From a bacterium (GTDB lineage: Bacteria > Desulfobacterota > JAPLJL01): 64,000 bases of DNA. The DNA lies in contig JAQTNV010000004.1 in NCBI GenBank assembly GCA_028713675.1, forward strand, positions 1 to 64,000, written 5' to 3'. Below are positions 34,182 through 43,024 of this stretch, one piece after another. Numbering within the stretch: position 1 is the stretch's first letter; every line of letters starts with the position of its first letter. A program made the position numbers and the translations under genes. The notes under the pieces were generated by a model. That model worked only from the letters and a program-made list of their open reading frames with translations, was not told where the DNA came from and did not search any database.

Positions 34182-35329
34182 TATCGGTCACCTCCTAGAA
34201 CAAACACGGTGTTTTTCTGGGCACAGATTCCAAATTGTCCATGGGCCAGAGCCCGGGTCACCCCCAGGATCTGGTGACTGTCGGCCTCCCCGCGGATCTG
34301 TTTGGCCGCTTCGATCACCCGGGTGAGCCCGGTGGCGCAGATGGGATCGGCGGACAGCGCCCCGCCGCTCGGGTTGATCGGGATCTCCCCATCCAGCCCG
34401 GTCAGGCCTTTTTCAATCAGGACTTGGCCCCGTCCCTCCCGGGCGAGCCCCAGGGCTTCCGAGATCATCAGTTCCTCGTGGGCGAACCTTTCGGAAACCT
34501 CGAAAACGTCAATTTCCCGGTAGGGATCCTTAATCCCGGCCATCTCGTAGGCCTGGGCCGCTGCTTTCTGCAGCGATTCGAGCTGGGTCAGGTTCCGCTC
34601 CCGGAGGTAGGAATCTACGCAGGTGCCCACTCCCTCGATCCAGACTGGATTATCGGTGATCTCACGCGCTTTTTCTTCGGAGGCGAGGATCAGGGCGCAG
34701 ACCCCGTCGGTGATGGGCGGGATCATGAGCTCCCGGATGGGATCGTAATAAATTTTGGAATTCAGGACCTCTTCCACGGTCAGGTCCGGCATTTTCCGGT
34801 GGGTGAGGGGATTGAGGGCGGCGTTGGCCAGGTTCTTGACTGAAACCATGGCCACGGCTTCCTCGGGGACCGAATATTTTTTCATGTACATCCGGGCCTG
34901 GATGGCCGAGGCGGCGATGTCATTCATCAAGCCCACTTGCCGGTCGAAAAGGGGATCCAAAGCGTAAAATAGAATCTGGTGGGGATTAATGGTGGAGGCC
35001 AGGGTATGAGCCTCGACGGTAACCACGTCGTGCGTCCCCGCCAGGATCCGCATCAGCCCGTAAAGCAGGGCCCCGGTGCCGTCTTCTTCCACCTTGGATT
35101 CGTCCTTCTGGTAGGCGCCCACGGCCATGGAAAGGAAGACATTGGAGATGGTTCTCCCGTCCAGGAAGTCGGAAGAGGCGGTGACCACGCTGTCCACTTC
35201 CTCCCGGAGAATCCCGGCGTGCCGGAGGGCGGCCTTCACTACGTCGAAGACCTGGTCCTCCCGGGTTCGGGGCACGTCTTCCTGGTACTCGGATTGGGCG
35301 TACCCGACGATCGCAACCCTTCTTTGCAT
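34181..35329 (-). CDS. Thiolase-like protein (SCP2 type), copy 1
   Basis: From the ATG at 35329 (AAGGAGG 6 bp upstream) this is 382 residues, starting MQRRVAIVGYAQSEYQ. It is SCP2-type like its neighbour and carries EIDVFEVSERFAHEELMIS and, near the end, GGALSADPICATGL followed by ALAHGQFG. At the nucleophile position the sequence around KVEEDGTGALLYG has no Cys, and Gly-His-Pro is replaced by ADP. It therefore also lacks the usual thiolase residues. It is the first gene of the four-gene unit. Two thiolase-like chains in tandem may make a heteromer in which one or both have changed chemistry. Confidence 0.83.
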   Translation of the reverse strand: MQRRVAIVGYAQSEYQEDVPRTREDQVFDVVKAALRHAGILREEVDSVVTASSDFLDGRTISNVFLSMAVGAYQKDESKVEEDGTGALLYGLMRILAGTHDVVTVEAHTLASTINPHQILFYALDPLFDRQVGLMNDIAASAIQARMYMKKYSVPEEAVAMVSVKNLANAALNPLTHRKMPDLTVEEVLNSKIYYDPIRELMIPPITDGVCALILASEEKAREITDNPVWIEGVGTCVDSYLRERNLTQLESLQKAAAQAYEMAGIKDPYREIDVFEVSERFAHEELMISEALGLAREGRGQVLIEKGLTGLDGEIPINPSGGALSADPICATGLTRVIEAAKQIRGEADSHQILGVTRALAHGQFGICAQKNTVFVLGGDR

Positions 35330-35471
35330 TTCCATCCTCCTTGGTTGAACTTTTGCTTTTAAGATAAAGGCAAAATCATCCTGACTTAACCGGGAATCCC
35401 TCCAAATCGGATCAATCAAATTGACTGAATTCTTTTATCATAGTTCTAAAGGAAGTCAATATCTCAGAGAA

Positions 35472-35506
35472 AAGAGCAGGGAGCAAGGAGCAGGGGGCAA
35501 AGAGCA
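35472..35506. repeat. 7-bp tandem array (RRRRGCA)
   Basis: Five 7-bp units (AAGAGCA, GGGAGCA, AGGAGCA, GGGGGCA, AAGAGCA) are joined without gaps. Confidence 0.9.
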
Positions 35507-35513
35507 GCAAACC

Positions 35514-35548
35514 GGTGAAAGGCGAAAGGTCAAAGTTAAAAGTTAAAA
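35514..35548. repeat. 7-bp tandem array (GGTCAAA-like)
   Basis: Five 7-bp units (GGTGAAA, GGCGAAA, GGTCAAA, GTTAAAA, GTTAAAA) are of the same word family as the arrays that encode parts of PyrK (reverse complement) and the LolA-like signal peptide. Confidence 0.9.
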
Positions 35549-35678
35549 TGCTTAAGCCCAAAGGTCAAACAAACGTCAAAGCCTAAATGTCAAAGAGAAA
35601 TAATAAAAAGGATTTTTTGAGTTTTTATTCTTTGAACTTTATTTGAACTTTGGATTTTGAAATTTGGACATTGATTTT

Positions 35679-36872
35679 TTAGGTCATGTACCCGGCGTTG
35701 ATCTTTACGTAACCTTCGGAAAAATCGCAGGTCAGAATGGTAGCCCGGGCTTTTCCCTGGTTCAGATTGACCCGGATTTTTATTTCCTTCTTTTTCAGAA
35801 GCGGAACCGCTTTTTTCTGCGCTCCCGGAACTCCCTGGGAGGAGCGGACCGCCTGAAGCCCGCCGAACCAGATATCGACCCGGTCGGGATTGATTTTAAC
35901 GCCGCTCCGGCCCGCCGCGGCGATAATCCGGCCCCAGTTTGCTTCCGCTCCGTAGATGGCGGTTTTTACCAGGGGCGAGTTGGCGATGGTCCGGGCCACC
36001 AGGTCGGCTTCACGGGAATTCCGGGCTCCCTCGACCATGATCTCCACCAGCTTGGTGCCGCCTTCGCCGTCCAGGACGATCATTCTGGCCAGTTCTTTCA
36101 AGGTGTCCCCGATCAGTGATTCGACCTGGGACAAGGAACGCCCGCGGGGTAACGCGTTGCCGGCCAGGCCATTGGCCAGACAGAGAGCGGTATCGTTGGT
36201 TGAGGTATCCCCATCCACGGTGATCCGGTTAAAACTGTCTGCCACCGCGTTCGCGAAAATCGGCCGGAGAAGACGGGAGGGAATGGCGAGATCGGTAAAA
36301 ACGAAACCGAGCATCGTCGCCATGTTCGGCATGATCATCCCGGCTCCCTTGGCGGTTCCGAGCAGGGTGACATTCCTGCCGCCGATGGCTTTGCGGGTAT
36401 AGACTACTTTCGGGAAGGTGTCGGTGGTAAGGATGGACTGGATAAAATCAGGGACCGTTTTCGGGTTGAGTTTCCGGACCAGGGCCGGGAGCGAATTCAT
36501 CATCTTTTCAACCGGCAGGGTCATCCCGATCGTACCGGTGGAAGCGATGAGGACGGAACCAGCGGGAGCCCCGAGGATCAGGGCCGTCCCGGAGGTCAGA
36601 AGATTGGCGTCGCGATATCCCTGACGCCCGGTGCAGGCATTGGCGTAACCGCTGTTGACCAGGATCGCCCGGGCCATTCCCGAGCGGGCCCGTTTCCGGG
36701 AAATAACCACGGGAGCCGCCTTGATCAGATTGGTGGTGAAGGCGCCGGCGACGGAAGCCGGGACCTCCGACCAGGCCAGTCCGAGGTCCAGGCGGTTTGT
36801 ATACTTTATCCCGCATTTGACCGCGGCGAACTGAAACCCCGGGACCGTCAATCCGGTTCTGACTTTTTTCAT
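35679..36872 (-). CDS. argJ: Bifunctional ornithine/glutamate N-acetyltransferase ArgJ
   Basis: At 397 residues this has normal ArgJ length. The precursor cleaves itself at the Thr of MATML in TAKGAGMIMPNMATML (about residues 174-189), giving two chains and freeing the catalytic Thr. ArgJ recycles acetyl from N-acetylornithine to glutamate in arginine synthesis. Further conserved parts are VDGDTSTNDT and the ending SEGYVKINAGYMT. It lies downstream of secA on the same strand, as commonly seen in deltaproteobacteria such as Geobacter (recalled, not checked), with one Fe-S protein gene in between. Confidence 0.96.
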   Translation of the reverse strand: MKKVRTGLTVPGFQFAAVKCGIKYTNRLDLGLAWSEVPASVAGAFTTNLIKAAPVVISRKRARSGMARAILVNSGYANACTGRQGYRDANLLTSGTALILGAPAGSVLIASTGTIGMTLPVEKMMNSLPALVRKLNPKTVPDFIQSILTTDTFPKVVYTRKAIGGRNVTLLGTAKGAGMIMPNMATMLGFVFTDLAIPSRLLRPIFANAVADSFNRITVDGDTSTNDTALCLANGLAGNALPRGRSLSQVESLIGDTLKELARMIVLDGEGGTKLVEIMVEGARNSREADLVARTIANSPLVKTAIYGAEANWGRIIAAAGRSGVKINPDRVDIWFGGLQAVRSSQGVPGAQKKAVPLLKKKEIKIRVNLNQGKARATILTCDFSEGYVKINAGYMT

Positions 36873-37021
36873 TTTTGTCCTCTTCTCCGACCAATGGTTG
36901 CAGAAAAAGCGATCCGGAAATTAATCTGGATTGCTCATCAGGATTATTGATGAAAGCCGATATCTCTGCAAGCTGTGGGCAGGCGAGAAATACGTTTCTG
37001 GCCAAACTCCGGCGGGGATAA

Positions 37022-38320
37022 TCAGCTGCCGGACGAAGTCAGAAGGTGATGGGCGTAACCCGGCCCCATTCTCAATCCCAGGGAAAAAAGGTTGGCCGGG
37101 GGGCGCTGATAGTTCTTGACCGGCTGCATGGAAAGCGCCTTGGCCGGGCAGAGCGAGGCGCAGACCCCGCACCCGATGCAGCGTTCCCGGCGGTATTCCC
37201 AGCCGGTTTCATTCATCACCCAGGCCTTCATCGGGCAGCGGTCCCGGCAGAGACCGCAGCGGACGCACTTACTCTTGTCCCGCTGGGGCCGGAAATGGGG
37301 AGGGGCGACCAGGGCGGGGGCGTTGAACTCGGAAATGGTCCGGAGGATGAGGCAGCAGCACCCGCAGCAGGAACAGGTGTAATTGGGCAGATTGAAATCA
37401 ACGTTTATCGAGAAGGTCGCCAGCCCGGCGGCGTTGGCTTTCATTTTTATATCCAGGGCCTCGGAACGGTCAATCCGGCGCTGGAGGTTCCGGGAGAGCA
37501 TAAAATCCGCGACCGGCCCGATCGACATGCAGGTTTCCCGGGGGAGGCCGCAGTCGTGGCCGGCATAGGCCTGGGACTGGCGGCACTGGCAGAAGCCCAC
37601 GCCGAAGTTCGAGTTTTCCTTCAGCATTTCGGTCAGAAGGTCGGAGGGCAGGGCGGCGGGAACGGCGTCGATGGTTTCATATACCGGGATGTACCGGATC
37701 AAGGGGAGGGGTTTGTCCAGATATTTGGGCAGATAGCCGGTATTGTAAACCCGCTCAAAAAGCTGGCCGAAACGGCGGTGCCATTCATCATCATTTCCGC
37801 TCATCATCACCATCTCGAATGTTCCCGGGACGATGGGCATCAGGCCGTAGCGGAGGGGTTCCTCGGGCGCGGTGAAAGTAAGATTGCTCCGGAAGTCGGA
37901 AATATAGGAAAGGATTTTTTCCGGTTCGCCTTTTCCGAAGACGATCAGGGCCCGTTTTTCGTTGGCCAGGCGGTTGAGGATGACCGTGACTTCCTCCGGC
38001 GGCCGTTTCGCCCGGCGCGCCACGGACCGCGCGGTTTTGCCGTATATCAGGGGAAGGTGTTGAACTATTTCCGCCTCTTCCGGGGTGTATAAATGGACAA
38101 TCAGCTCCAGGAATTCCTGCGAAGGGGGGGGGCCGTACAGGATCTTCTGGGAATAAAACTCGACGATTTTAAGGTGGGCCGGGGTGGCCCCGGGATTGGC
38201 GGCGCCCAGTTCCCGGATTTCCTTGAATCCGCATCCGCTGAGGAGAGCGGGATAGGCGGAAGCGGCCATGGAGAGCTTCAGGAAATCCCGGCGGTTCAAA
38301 TTTTTGGAAAATCCCGGCAT
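37022..38320 (-). CDS. Tat-type exported or anchored 4Fe-4S protein
   Basis: The 432-residue chain begins with a twin-arginine motif (NLNRRDFLKLSMAAS) and then LLSGC, so it looks like a Tat-dependent lipoprotein. A helical, possibly winged-helix segment follows (GKTARSVARRAKRPPEEV near 95). A cysteine-rich middle part (FCQCRQS..HDCG..ETC) and the unusual run SCCGCCC come next. Two classical 4Fe-4S ferredoxin motifs are near the end (CVRCGLCRDRCP and CIGCGVCASLCP). At least three cofactor sites are thus likely. Function is unknown; it may be a periplasmic electron carrier. It sits between secA and argJ. Confidence 0.82.
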   Translation of the reverse strand: MPGFSKNLNRRDFLKLSMAASAYPALLSGCGFKEIRELGAANPGATPAHLKIVEFYSQKILYGPPPSQEFLELIVHLYTPEEAEIVQHLPLIYGKTARSVARRAKRPPEEVTVILNRLANEKRALIVFGKGEPEKILSYISDFRSNLTFTAPEEPLRYGLMPIVPGTFEMVMMSGNDDEWHRRFGQLFERVYNTGYLPKYLDKPLPLIRYIPVYETIDAVPAALPSDLLTEMLKENSNFGVGFCQCRQSQAYAGHDCGLPRETCMSIGPVADFMLSRNLQRRIDRSEALDIKMKANAAGLATFSINVDFNLPNYTCSCCGCCCLILRTISEFNAPALVAPPHFRPQRDKSKCVRCGLCRDRCPMKAWVMNETGWEYRRERCIGCGVCASLCPAKALSMQPVKNYQRPPANLFSLGLRMGPGYAHHLLTSSGS

Positions 38321-38387
38321 TGCTCTAATAGGTTTTAATAGGTCCTATTGGCCCGATAAGTCCTATAAAATCTATAATAACAAATTA

Positions 38388-41084
38388 TTACTTCCCGCAG
38401 CATTTCTTGTATTTCATTCCGCTCCCGCAGGGGCAGGGGTCGTTCCGGCCGACCTTGTCGTTCTGGCGCTTGACGGTCGGGGCCTTGCTGTCTCCCCCCA
38501 CACCCAGATGCATGGCGGCCTGTTTCTTCCGGCGCTGTTCCATCCGCTCCACTTCCTCTTCGCGCCGGATCTGGATCCGGAACATCCTTTCCACCGTGTC
38601 CGATTTGAAAATGCCGATCATGGCCATGAACATGTCATAGCCTTCACGTTTATATTCCTGGAGCGGGTCTTTCTGGCCGTAGCCCCGGAGGCCGATTCCT
38701 TCTTTCAAGTGATCCATCCCGAGCAGGTGGTCTTTCCAGAGCCCGTCCAGGGTGGAGAGGAGAAGAAAATGGAGAAGCTGGGTCATGGTCTGGCTGCCGA
38801 ATTCCTCTTCCTTCTTCCGGAAAAGGGCTTTGGCCTGTTCCAGAATGATGTCGGTCAAACCCTCCGGCCGCAGTCCTTCCATTTCCTCCGGTTTTATTTC
38901 CAGGTTCAGGGTAGTCTGGCGCAGGACGCCGATCCGGATCTCTTCCCAGTTCCAGTTTTCCGCCGGGGTTTTCGGCTCGGTATATTGGGAAACGAGGTCT
39001 TCCACGACCTCGGCCAGGATGTCGAAAAAGAGGGGACGGGGATCCTCGGAGGAAAGGATGCTGCGCCTTTCCTTGTAGACGACGGTGCGCTGTTGGTTCA
39101 TGACGTCGTCGTATTCGATCAGGCGCTTGCGAATCTCGAAGTTCTGGGCCTCCACCTTTTTCTGGGCGTTTTCAATCGCCCGGCTGACCAGGCCGTGTTC
39201 AATGGGCTGGTCTTCCTCCATCCCCAGGCGTTCCATGATCCGGGAAATGCGATCCGAACCGAAAATCCGGAGTAGGTCGTCTTCCAGGGACATGTAAAAA
39301 CGGGATGAGCCCGGGTCGCCCTGGCGGCCGGAGCGGCCCCGGAGCTGGTTGTCAATCCGGCGGCTCTCGTGCCGCTCGGTGCCGAGGATGTGAAGACCGC
39401 CCAGCTCGATGACCTTGGCCTTATCCGCCTCGCAGGTTTTCTGGAATTTCTCGACCTGGGTCTGGATTTCTTCGGGGGTGGCTTCCGGGCCGACCGAAGC
39501 CAGGGCCATTTTCTGGGGATTGCCGCCGAGCATGATGTCGGTGCCTCGGCCGGCCATATTGGTGGAAATGGTGACCGTGCCGACCCGCCCGGCTTGGGCG
39601 ATGATATCGGCTTCCCGCTCGTGGTGCTTGGCGTTCAGGACCTGGTGCCGGATGCCTTCCCGGTTGATCATGTGGGAAAGCTTTTCAGATTTTTCAATGG
39701 AAATGGTTCCCACCAGGACCGGCTGGCCCTTGGCGTGGAGTTCCTTGATTTCCCGGACCACCGCCCGGAATTTTTCGGTTTCGGTTTTGTAGATGCTGTC
39801 CTGATAATCTTTCCGGATCATCGGCATATTGGTGGGGATCACCATTACGTCCAAGTTGTAGATTTTGGAGAATTCCGCGGCCTCGGTATCGGCGGTTCCG
39901 GTCATGCCCGCCAGTTTTTTGAACATCCGGAAATAATTCTGAAACGTGATCGTGGCCAGGGTCTGGTTTTCCCGCTCCACCTTGACGTGCTCCTTGGCTT
40001 CCAGGGCCTGGTGGAGGCCATCGGAGTAGCGGCGGCCGGGCATCAGGCGACCGGTGAATTCATCCACGATGATGACTTCACCTTCCTTGACGATGTAATC
40101 CACATCCCGCTGGAAAGTGGTGTGGGCTTTGAGGGCCTGGTTCACGTGGTGGACGATCTCGATGTTGGAAGGGTCGTAAAGATTGGGAATCCGGAGGAGC
40201 TCCTCGAGCCGGGTCACCCCGGACTCGGTGACAAAAGCGGAACGCCCCTTTTCATCGATCCAGCAGTCAAAATTCTCGCGGAAAGAGCGCTGCTCCTCCT
40301 CGATCATTTTGGCGCCTTTATCCAGGTCTTCCCGGCTGGGTTTCTTCAGGCGGGGGATGACCTGGTCAATGGAATGATAAAGCTGGGTGGATTCCTCGGC
40401 CGGGCCGGAAATGATCAGGGGGGTGCGGGCTTCGTCAATCAGGATGGAATCGACCTCGTCCACGATCGCGTAGTGGAGCTCCCTCTGGACGTAATCCTCG
40501 ATCCGGAATTTCATGTTGTCCCGGAGATAGTCGAATCCGAATTCGTTGTTGGTCCCGTAGGTGACGTCGGCGTTATAGGCGATTTTTCTTTCCGGGTCGG
40601 AAAGTCCGTGGACGATCACCCCCACTTCGAGCCCGAGGAAGCGGAAGATCGGTCCCATCCAATCGGAGTCCCGGCGGGCCAGGTAGTCATTCACGGTGAC
40701 CAGGTGGACCCCTTTGCCCTGCAGGGCGTTCAGGTAGATCGGGAGGGTGGCCACCAGGGTTTTTCCTTCCCCGGTTTTCATTTCCGCGATCTTTCCCTGG
40801 TGGAGGACAATCCCGCCGATCAGCTGGACATCGAAGGGGCGCAAATGGATGGTGCGCCGGGAAACCTCGCGGACCACCGCGAAGGCCTCGGGGAGGATAT
40901 CGTCAAGGGAGGCTCCCTGGGCCAGGCGTTCCTTGAGGCGGGGGGTATAGGCTTTAAGCTCGGGATCGCTCAGCCGGGAGATTTCCGGCTCGAGGACGTT
41001 GATCTGCCCCACCAGGGGCTGGATGCGCTTGAGCTCACGCTCGTTTTTGCTGCCGAAGATTTTTTCCAGAAAGCTTTTAGGCAT
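38388..41084 (-). CDS. secA: Protein translocase subunit SecA
   Basis: This 898-residue motor is complete. The Walker A is MKTGEGKT (near 100), [20 protein letters not shown] is the DEAD-like box, and the preprotein crosslinking domain follows. Helicase motifs [10 protein letters not shown] and [10 protein letters not shown] are present, and the C-terminal Zn-binding SEC-C motif ends the chain ([17 protein letters not shown]). SecA drives export through SecYEG, used by the many signal-peptide proteins here. The gap to the Fe-S gene (38321-38387) is filled by degenerate TAGGTCCTAT-like repeats. Confidence 0.98.
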   Translation of the reverse strand: MPKSFLEKIFGSKNERELKRIQPLVGQINVLEPEISRLSDPELKAYTPRLKERLAQGASLDDILPEAFAVVREVSRRTIHLRPFDVQLIGGIVLHQGKIAEMKTGEGKTLVATLPIYLNALQGKGVHLVTVNDYLARRDSDWMGPIFRFLGLEVGVIVHGLSDPERKIAYNADVTYGTNNEFGFDYLRDNMKFRIEDYVQRELHYAIVDEVDSILIDEARTPLIISGPAEESTQLYHSIDQVIPRLKKPSREDLDKGAKMIEEEQRSFRENFDCWIDEKGRSAFVTESGVTRLEELLRIPNLYDPSNIEIVHHVNQALKAHTTFQRDVDYIVKEGEVIIVDEFTGRLMPGRRYSDGLHQALEAKEHVKVERENQTLATITFQNYFRMFKKLAGMTGTADTEAAEFSKIYNLDVMVIPTNMPMIRKDYQDSIYKTETEKFRAVVREIKELHAKGQPVLVGTISIEKSEKLSHMINREGIRHQVLNAKHHEREADIIAQAGRVGTVTISTNMAGRGTDIMLGGNPQKMALASVGPEATPEEIQTQVEKFQKTCEADKAKVIELGGLHILGTERHESRRIDNQLRGRSGRQGDPGSSRFYMSLEDDLLRIFGSDRISRIMERLGMEEDQPIEHGLVSRAIENAQKKVEAQNFEIRKRLIEYDDVMNQQRTVVYKERRSILSSEDPRPLFFDILAEVVEDLVSQYTEPKTPAENWNWEEIRIGVLRQTTLNLEIKPEEMEGLRPEGLTDIILEQAKALFRKKEEEFGSQTMTQLLHFLLLSTLDGLWKDHLLGMDHLKEGIGLRGYGQKDPLQEYKREGYDMFMAMIGIFKSDTVERMFRIQIRREEEVERMEQRRKKQAAMHLGVGGDSKAPTVKRQNDKVGRNDPCPCGSGMKYKKCCGK

Positions 41085-41186
41085 TGGCGCTCAAATTTCT
41101 TCCGGGCGGAATTATAATCCTTTTGCCCGCGAACAAGAAAACCGGCATGGGAAAATTTAAAAAAAGGGGGTTAAAAGAGGAGGAAA

Positions 41187-42095
41187 TTAATTCAATATAT
41201 ATTTCTTCGGGTTGACCGCAATTTCGTTAATCCGGATTTCGTAATGGAGATGGGGACCGGTGGAGCGGCCGGTGTCCCCGACATTGCCGATGGTTTCTCC
41301 CCGCTTGACCCGGTTTCCCAGCCTGACCTTGATTTCCGATAAATGGCCATAACGGGTGGTCATCCCGTAACCGTGATCGAGCACGACGACTTTCCCTATT
41401 TCCGGTGTGAAGCCGGAAAAGCTGACAATCCCATCCGCCGGGGCCAGGACCGGGGTTCCGACCTGGGTGGCGATGTCCAGGCCTTCATGCATGGAGTTGA
41501 GGCCGGTAAAAGGCGAGATCCGCATGCCGAAACCGGAGGTCAGCCAGCCCCGGGTGGGCCAGACCGAAGGGGTGGCGGAAAGAATGGATTTCTGATCCTG
41601 AACAAATTCGTTAAGGTCCTGGAGACTGATTTCCTCGAGATAAGCCTCGCTCTTTAACCTTTCCAGTTCGGAATTCATCCTGCGAATGATCACCTCTTCC
41701 AGGTTTCCCAGGATCGGGTAGGTTTTTTCCCCTCCATCCACACCCCCGATTCCGAGGGGGGAGAACTCGTCTTCGGACTTTTTATCCAGTCCGGTAATGA
41801 CCCGGAGTCGGTTGTTAAACTGCCGGAGGCGGGAGAGCTGGCCGTCCAGATTATCAACCTTGCTGGCCAATTCGTAAATTTGGGTTTTCTGGGTTTGATT
41901 TTCGCTTTTCAGGTATGCCAGTTCTTTCAGCTTGGAACGGGAACTTAGAAAAAGACCGGTCATCAGGATAAAAACCAGAAAAGCCGAAGCCAGAAAAATA
42001 ATCCCGGCCTTTATTCCCCAGGTGGGGAATTTAAGGCGCCGCAGCTGGTCAGTCTTCTCCGGTATAATTAATACAGTAAACCGCTTTGTTCCCAT
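41187..42095 (-). CDS. M23-family metallopeptidase with coiled coil
   Basis: This 302-residue protein starts with a cytoplasmic basic segment and one membrane helix (ASAFLVFILMTGLFLS near 35-50). A coiled coil (55-110) follows, and the C-terminal M23/LytM domain carries HEGLD and GPHLHYE metal motifs with YGHLSEI between. Such proteins cut peptidoglycan cross-bridges or control amidases at division and elongation. The metal ligands are intact, so it is probably active rather than an EnvC-like activator. It is the first gene of the minus-strand peptidase-secA-Fe-S-argJ run. Confidence 0.93.
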   Translation of the reverse strand: MGTKRFTVLIIPEKTDQLRRLKFPTWGIKAGIIFLASAFLVFILMTGLFLSSRSKLKELAYLKSENQTQKTQIYELASKVDNLDGQLSRLRQFNNRLRVITGLDKKSEDEFSPLGIGGVDGGEKTYPILGNLEEVIIRRMNSELERLKSEAYLEEISLQDLNEFVQDQKSILSATPSVWPTRGWLTSGFGMRISPFTGLNSMHEGLDIATQVGTPVLAPADGIVSFSGFTPEIGKVVVLDHGYGMTTRYGHLSEIKVRLGNRVKRGETIGNVGDTGRSTGPHLHYEIRINEIAVNPKKYILN

Positions 42096-42253
42096 TATGT
42101 TCCTATTTTACGTGACTTTAAACGGCTGTCAACCACTTAGATGGGAAAATATTGAAAAAGTTGCCGGTTAGGCTTAGATTTCCCTGAATAATGTCCGGGG
42201 TAACCGGGCCAAAATGTCGGCCGGGAGCGGGTTCGGGCGAAAACAGGGGTATT

Positions 42254-43024
42254 ATGAGGCTGGGAATATTTACCGATGTCCATTCCAATTTTGAAGCTTT
42301 GAAGGCGGTGGCCCTGGCGCTCAGGTCTGAGAAGGTCGACCGCCTGATTTTCCTGGGGGATGCGGTTGGATACGGGGCGGACCCCAACGATTGCTGCCGA
42401 ATCATCCGGGAAATGGCCCATGTGGCCCTGGTGGGAAACCACGACGCGGCTTTAACCGGAAGGCTCCCCATGGATTGGTTCGTGGATTATGCCCGGGAGG
42501 CGATCAGATGGACGGAGAGCGTGATCAATCCTTCCTTCCGTGAATGGCTCTCCGCCCGTCCTTTCTTTCACCGGGAGGGAGAGGTGGCGTTCTGTCATGG
42601 CTCGCCGGTTGACCCCGAACGTTTCGGCTATGTGCTCGATTATAGAGAGGCCTATGAAATCTGCGACTGGATGGAATCCCAGGGAATCCCGGTGGTTTTT
42701 GTCGGGCATGCCCATGTCGGACTGGCTTTCCGCTACAAACACACCTCCGGCGGAAAGGACAGGGACGAGGTAAAAGTCTTTAATTTTAACGGGATAGAAT
42801 CAACCCGGGCCAAGCTGGATCCGGATTACAGTTGGATAATAAACGTGGGGGCGGTGGGACAGCCCCGGGACGGCGATCCCCGGGCGGTTTATTCTGTTTT
42901 CGATACCGAGACCAGAATTTATATGGTCCAGCGGGTGGAATATGACATCAAAAGCGCCGGGAGCCGGATTGAAAAAGCCGGGCTGCCGTCGGTTTTGAGC
43001 GAAAGGCTTTTTGTCGGAAGATGA
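42254..43024 (+). CDS. Calcineurin-like metallophosphoesterase
   Basis: From the ATG at 42254 (AGGGG 5 bp upstream) this is 256 residues. It starts directly with the metal motif MRLGIFTDVHSNFEAL, followed by LGDAVGYG, LVGNHDAAL, FCHGSP and FVGHAHVG. The family includes diadenosine-polyphosphatase- and protein-phosphatase-like enzymes with unclear targets. Its TGA overlaps the next ATG (ATGA), coupling it to the nitrilase-like gene. Confidence 0.9.
   Translation: MRLGIFTDVHSNFEALKAVALALRSEKVDRLIFLGDAVGYGADPNDCCRIIREMAHVALVGNHDAALTGRLPMDWFVDYAREAIRWTESVINPSFREWLSARPFFHREGEVAFCHGSPVDPERFGYVLDYREAYEICDWMESQGIPVVFVGHAHVGLAFRYKHTSGGKDRDEVKVFNFNGIESTRAKLDPDYSWIINVGAVGQPRDGDPRAVYSVFDTETRIYMVQRVEYDIKSAGSRIEKAGLPSVLSERLFVGR

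Larger units (their letters stand above)
35330..35678. other. Repeat-rich intergenic region
   Basis: No gene is seen in these 349 bp. The left part holds the thiolase ribosome-binding site and presumably its promoter; TTGACT with an A/T-rich -10-like box is visible on the minus strand near 35436-35459. The right part is almost all short tandem repeats (35472-35506 and 35514-35548, then degenerate AAAGGTCAAAC/GTCAAAG words to about 35600). An AT-rich run precedes the argJ stop. Confidence 0.75.

Noticed and set aside
39369..41117. Long plus-strand open frame of about 580 codons opposite secA
   Set aside because: It is an antisense shadow of a clearly conserved secA, rich in Gly/Asp/His as expected for the complement of this codon use. 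Similar shadows lie opposite the flavoprotein (22642-24006), DUF362 (27030-28289) and argH (21295-22596) genes.
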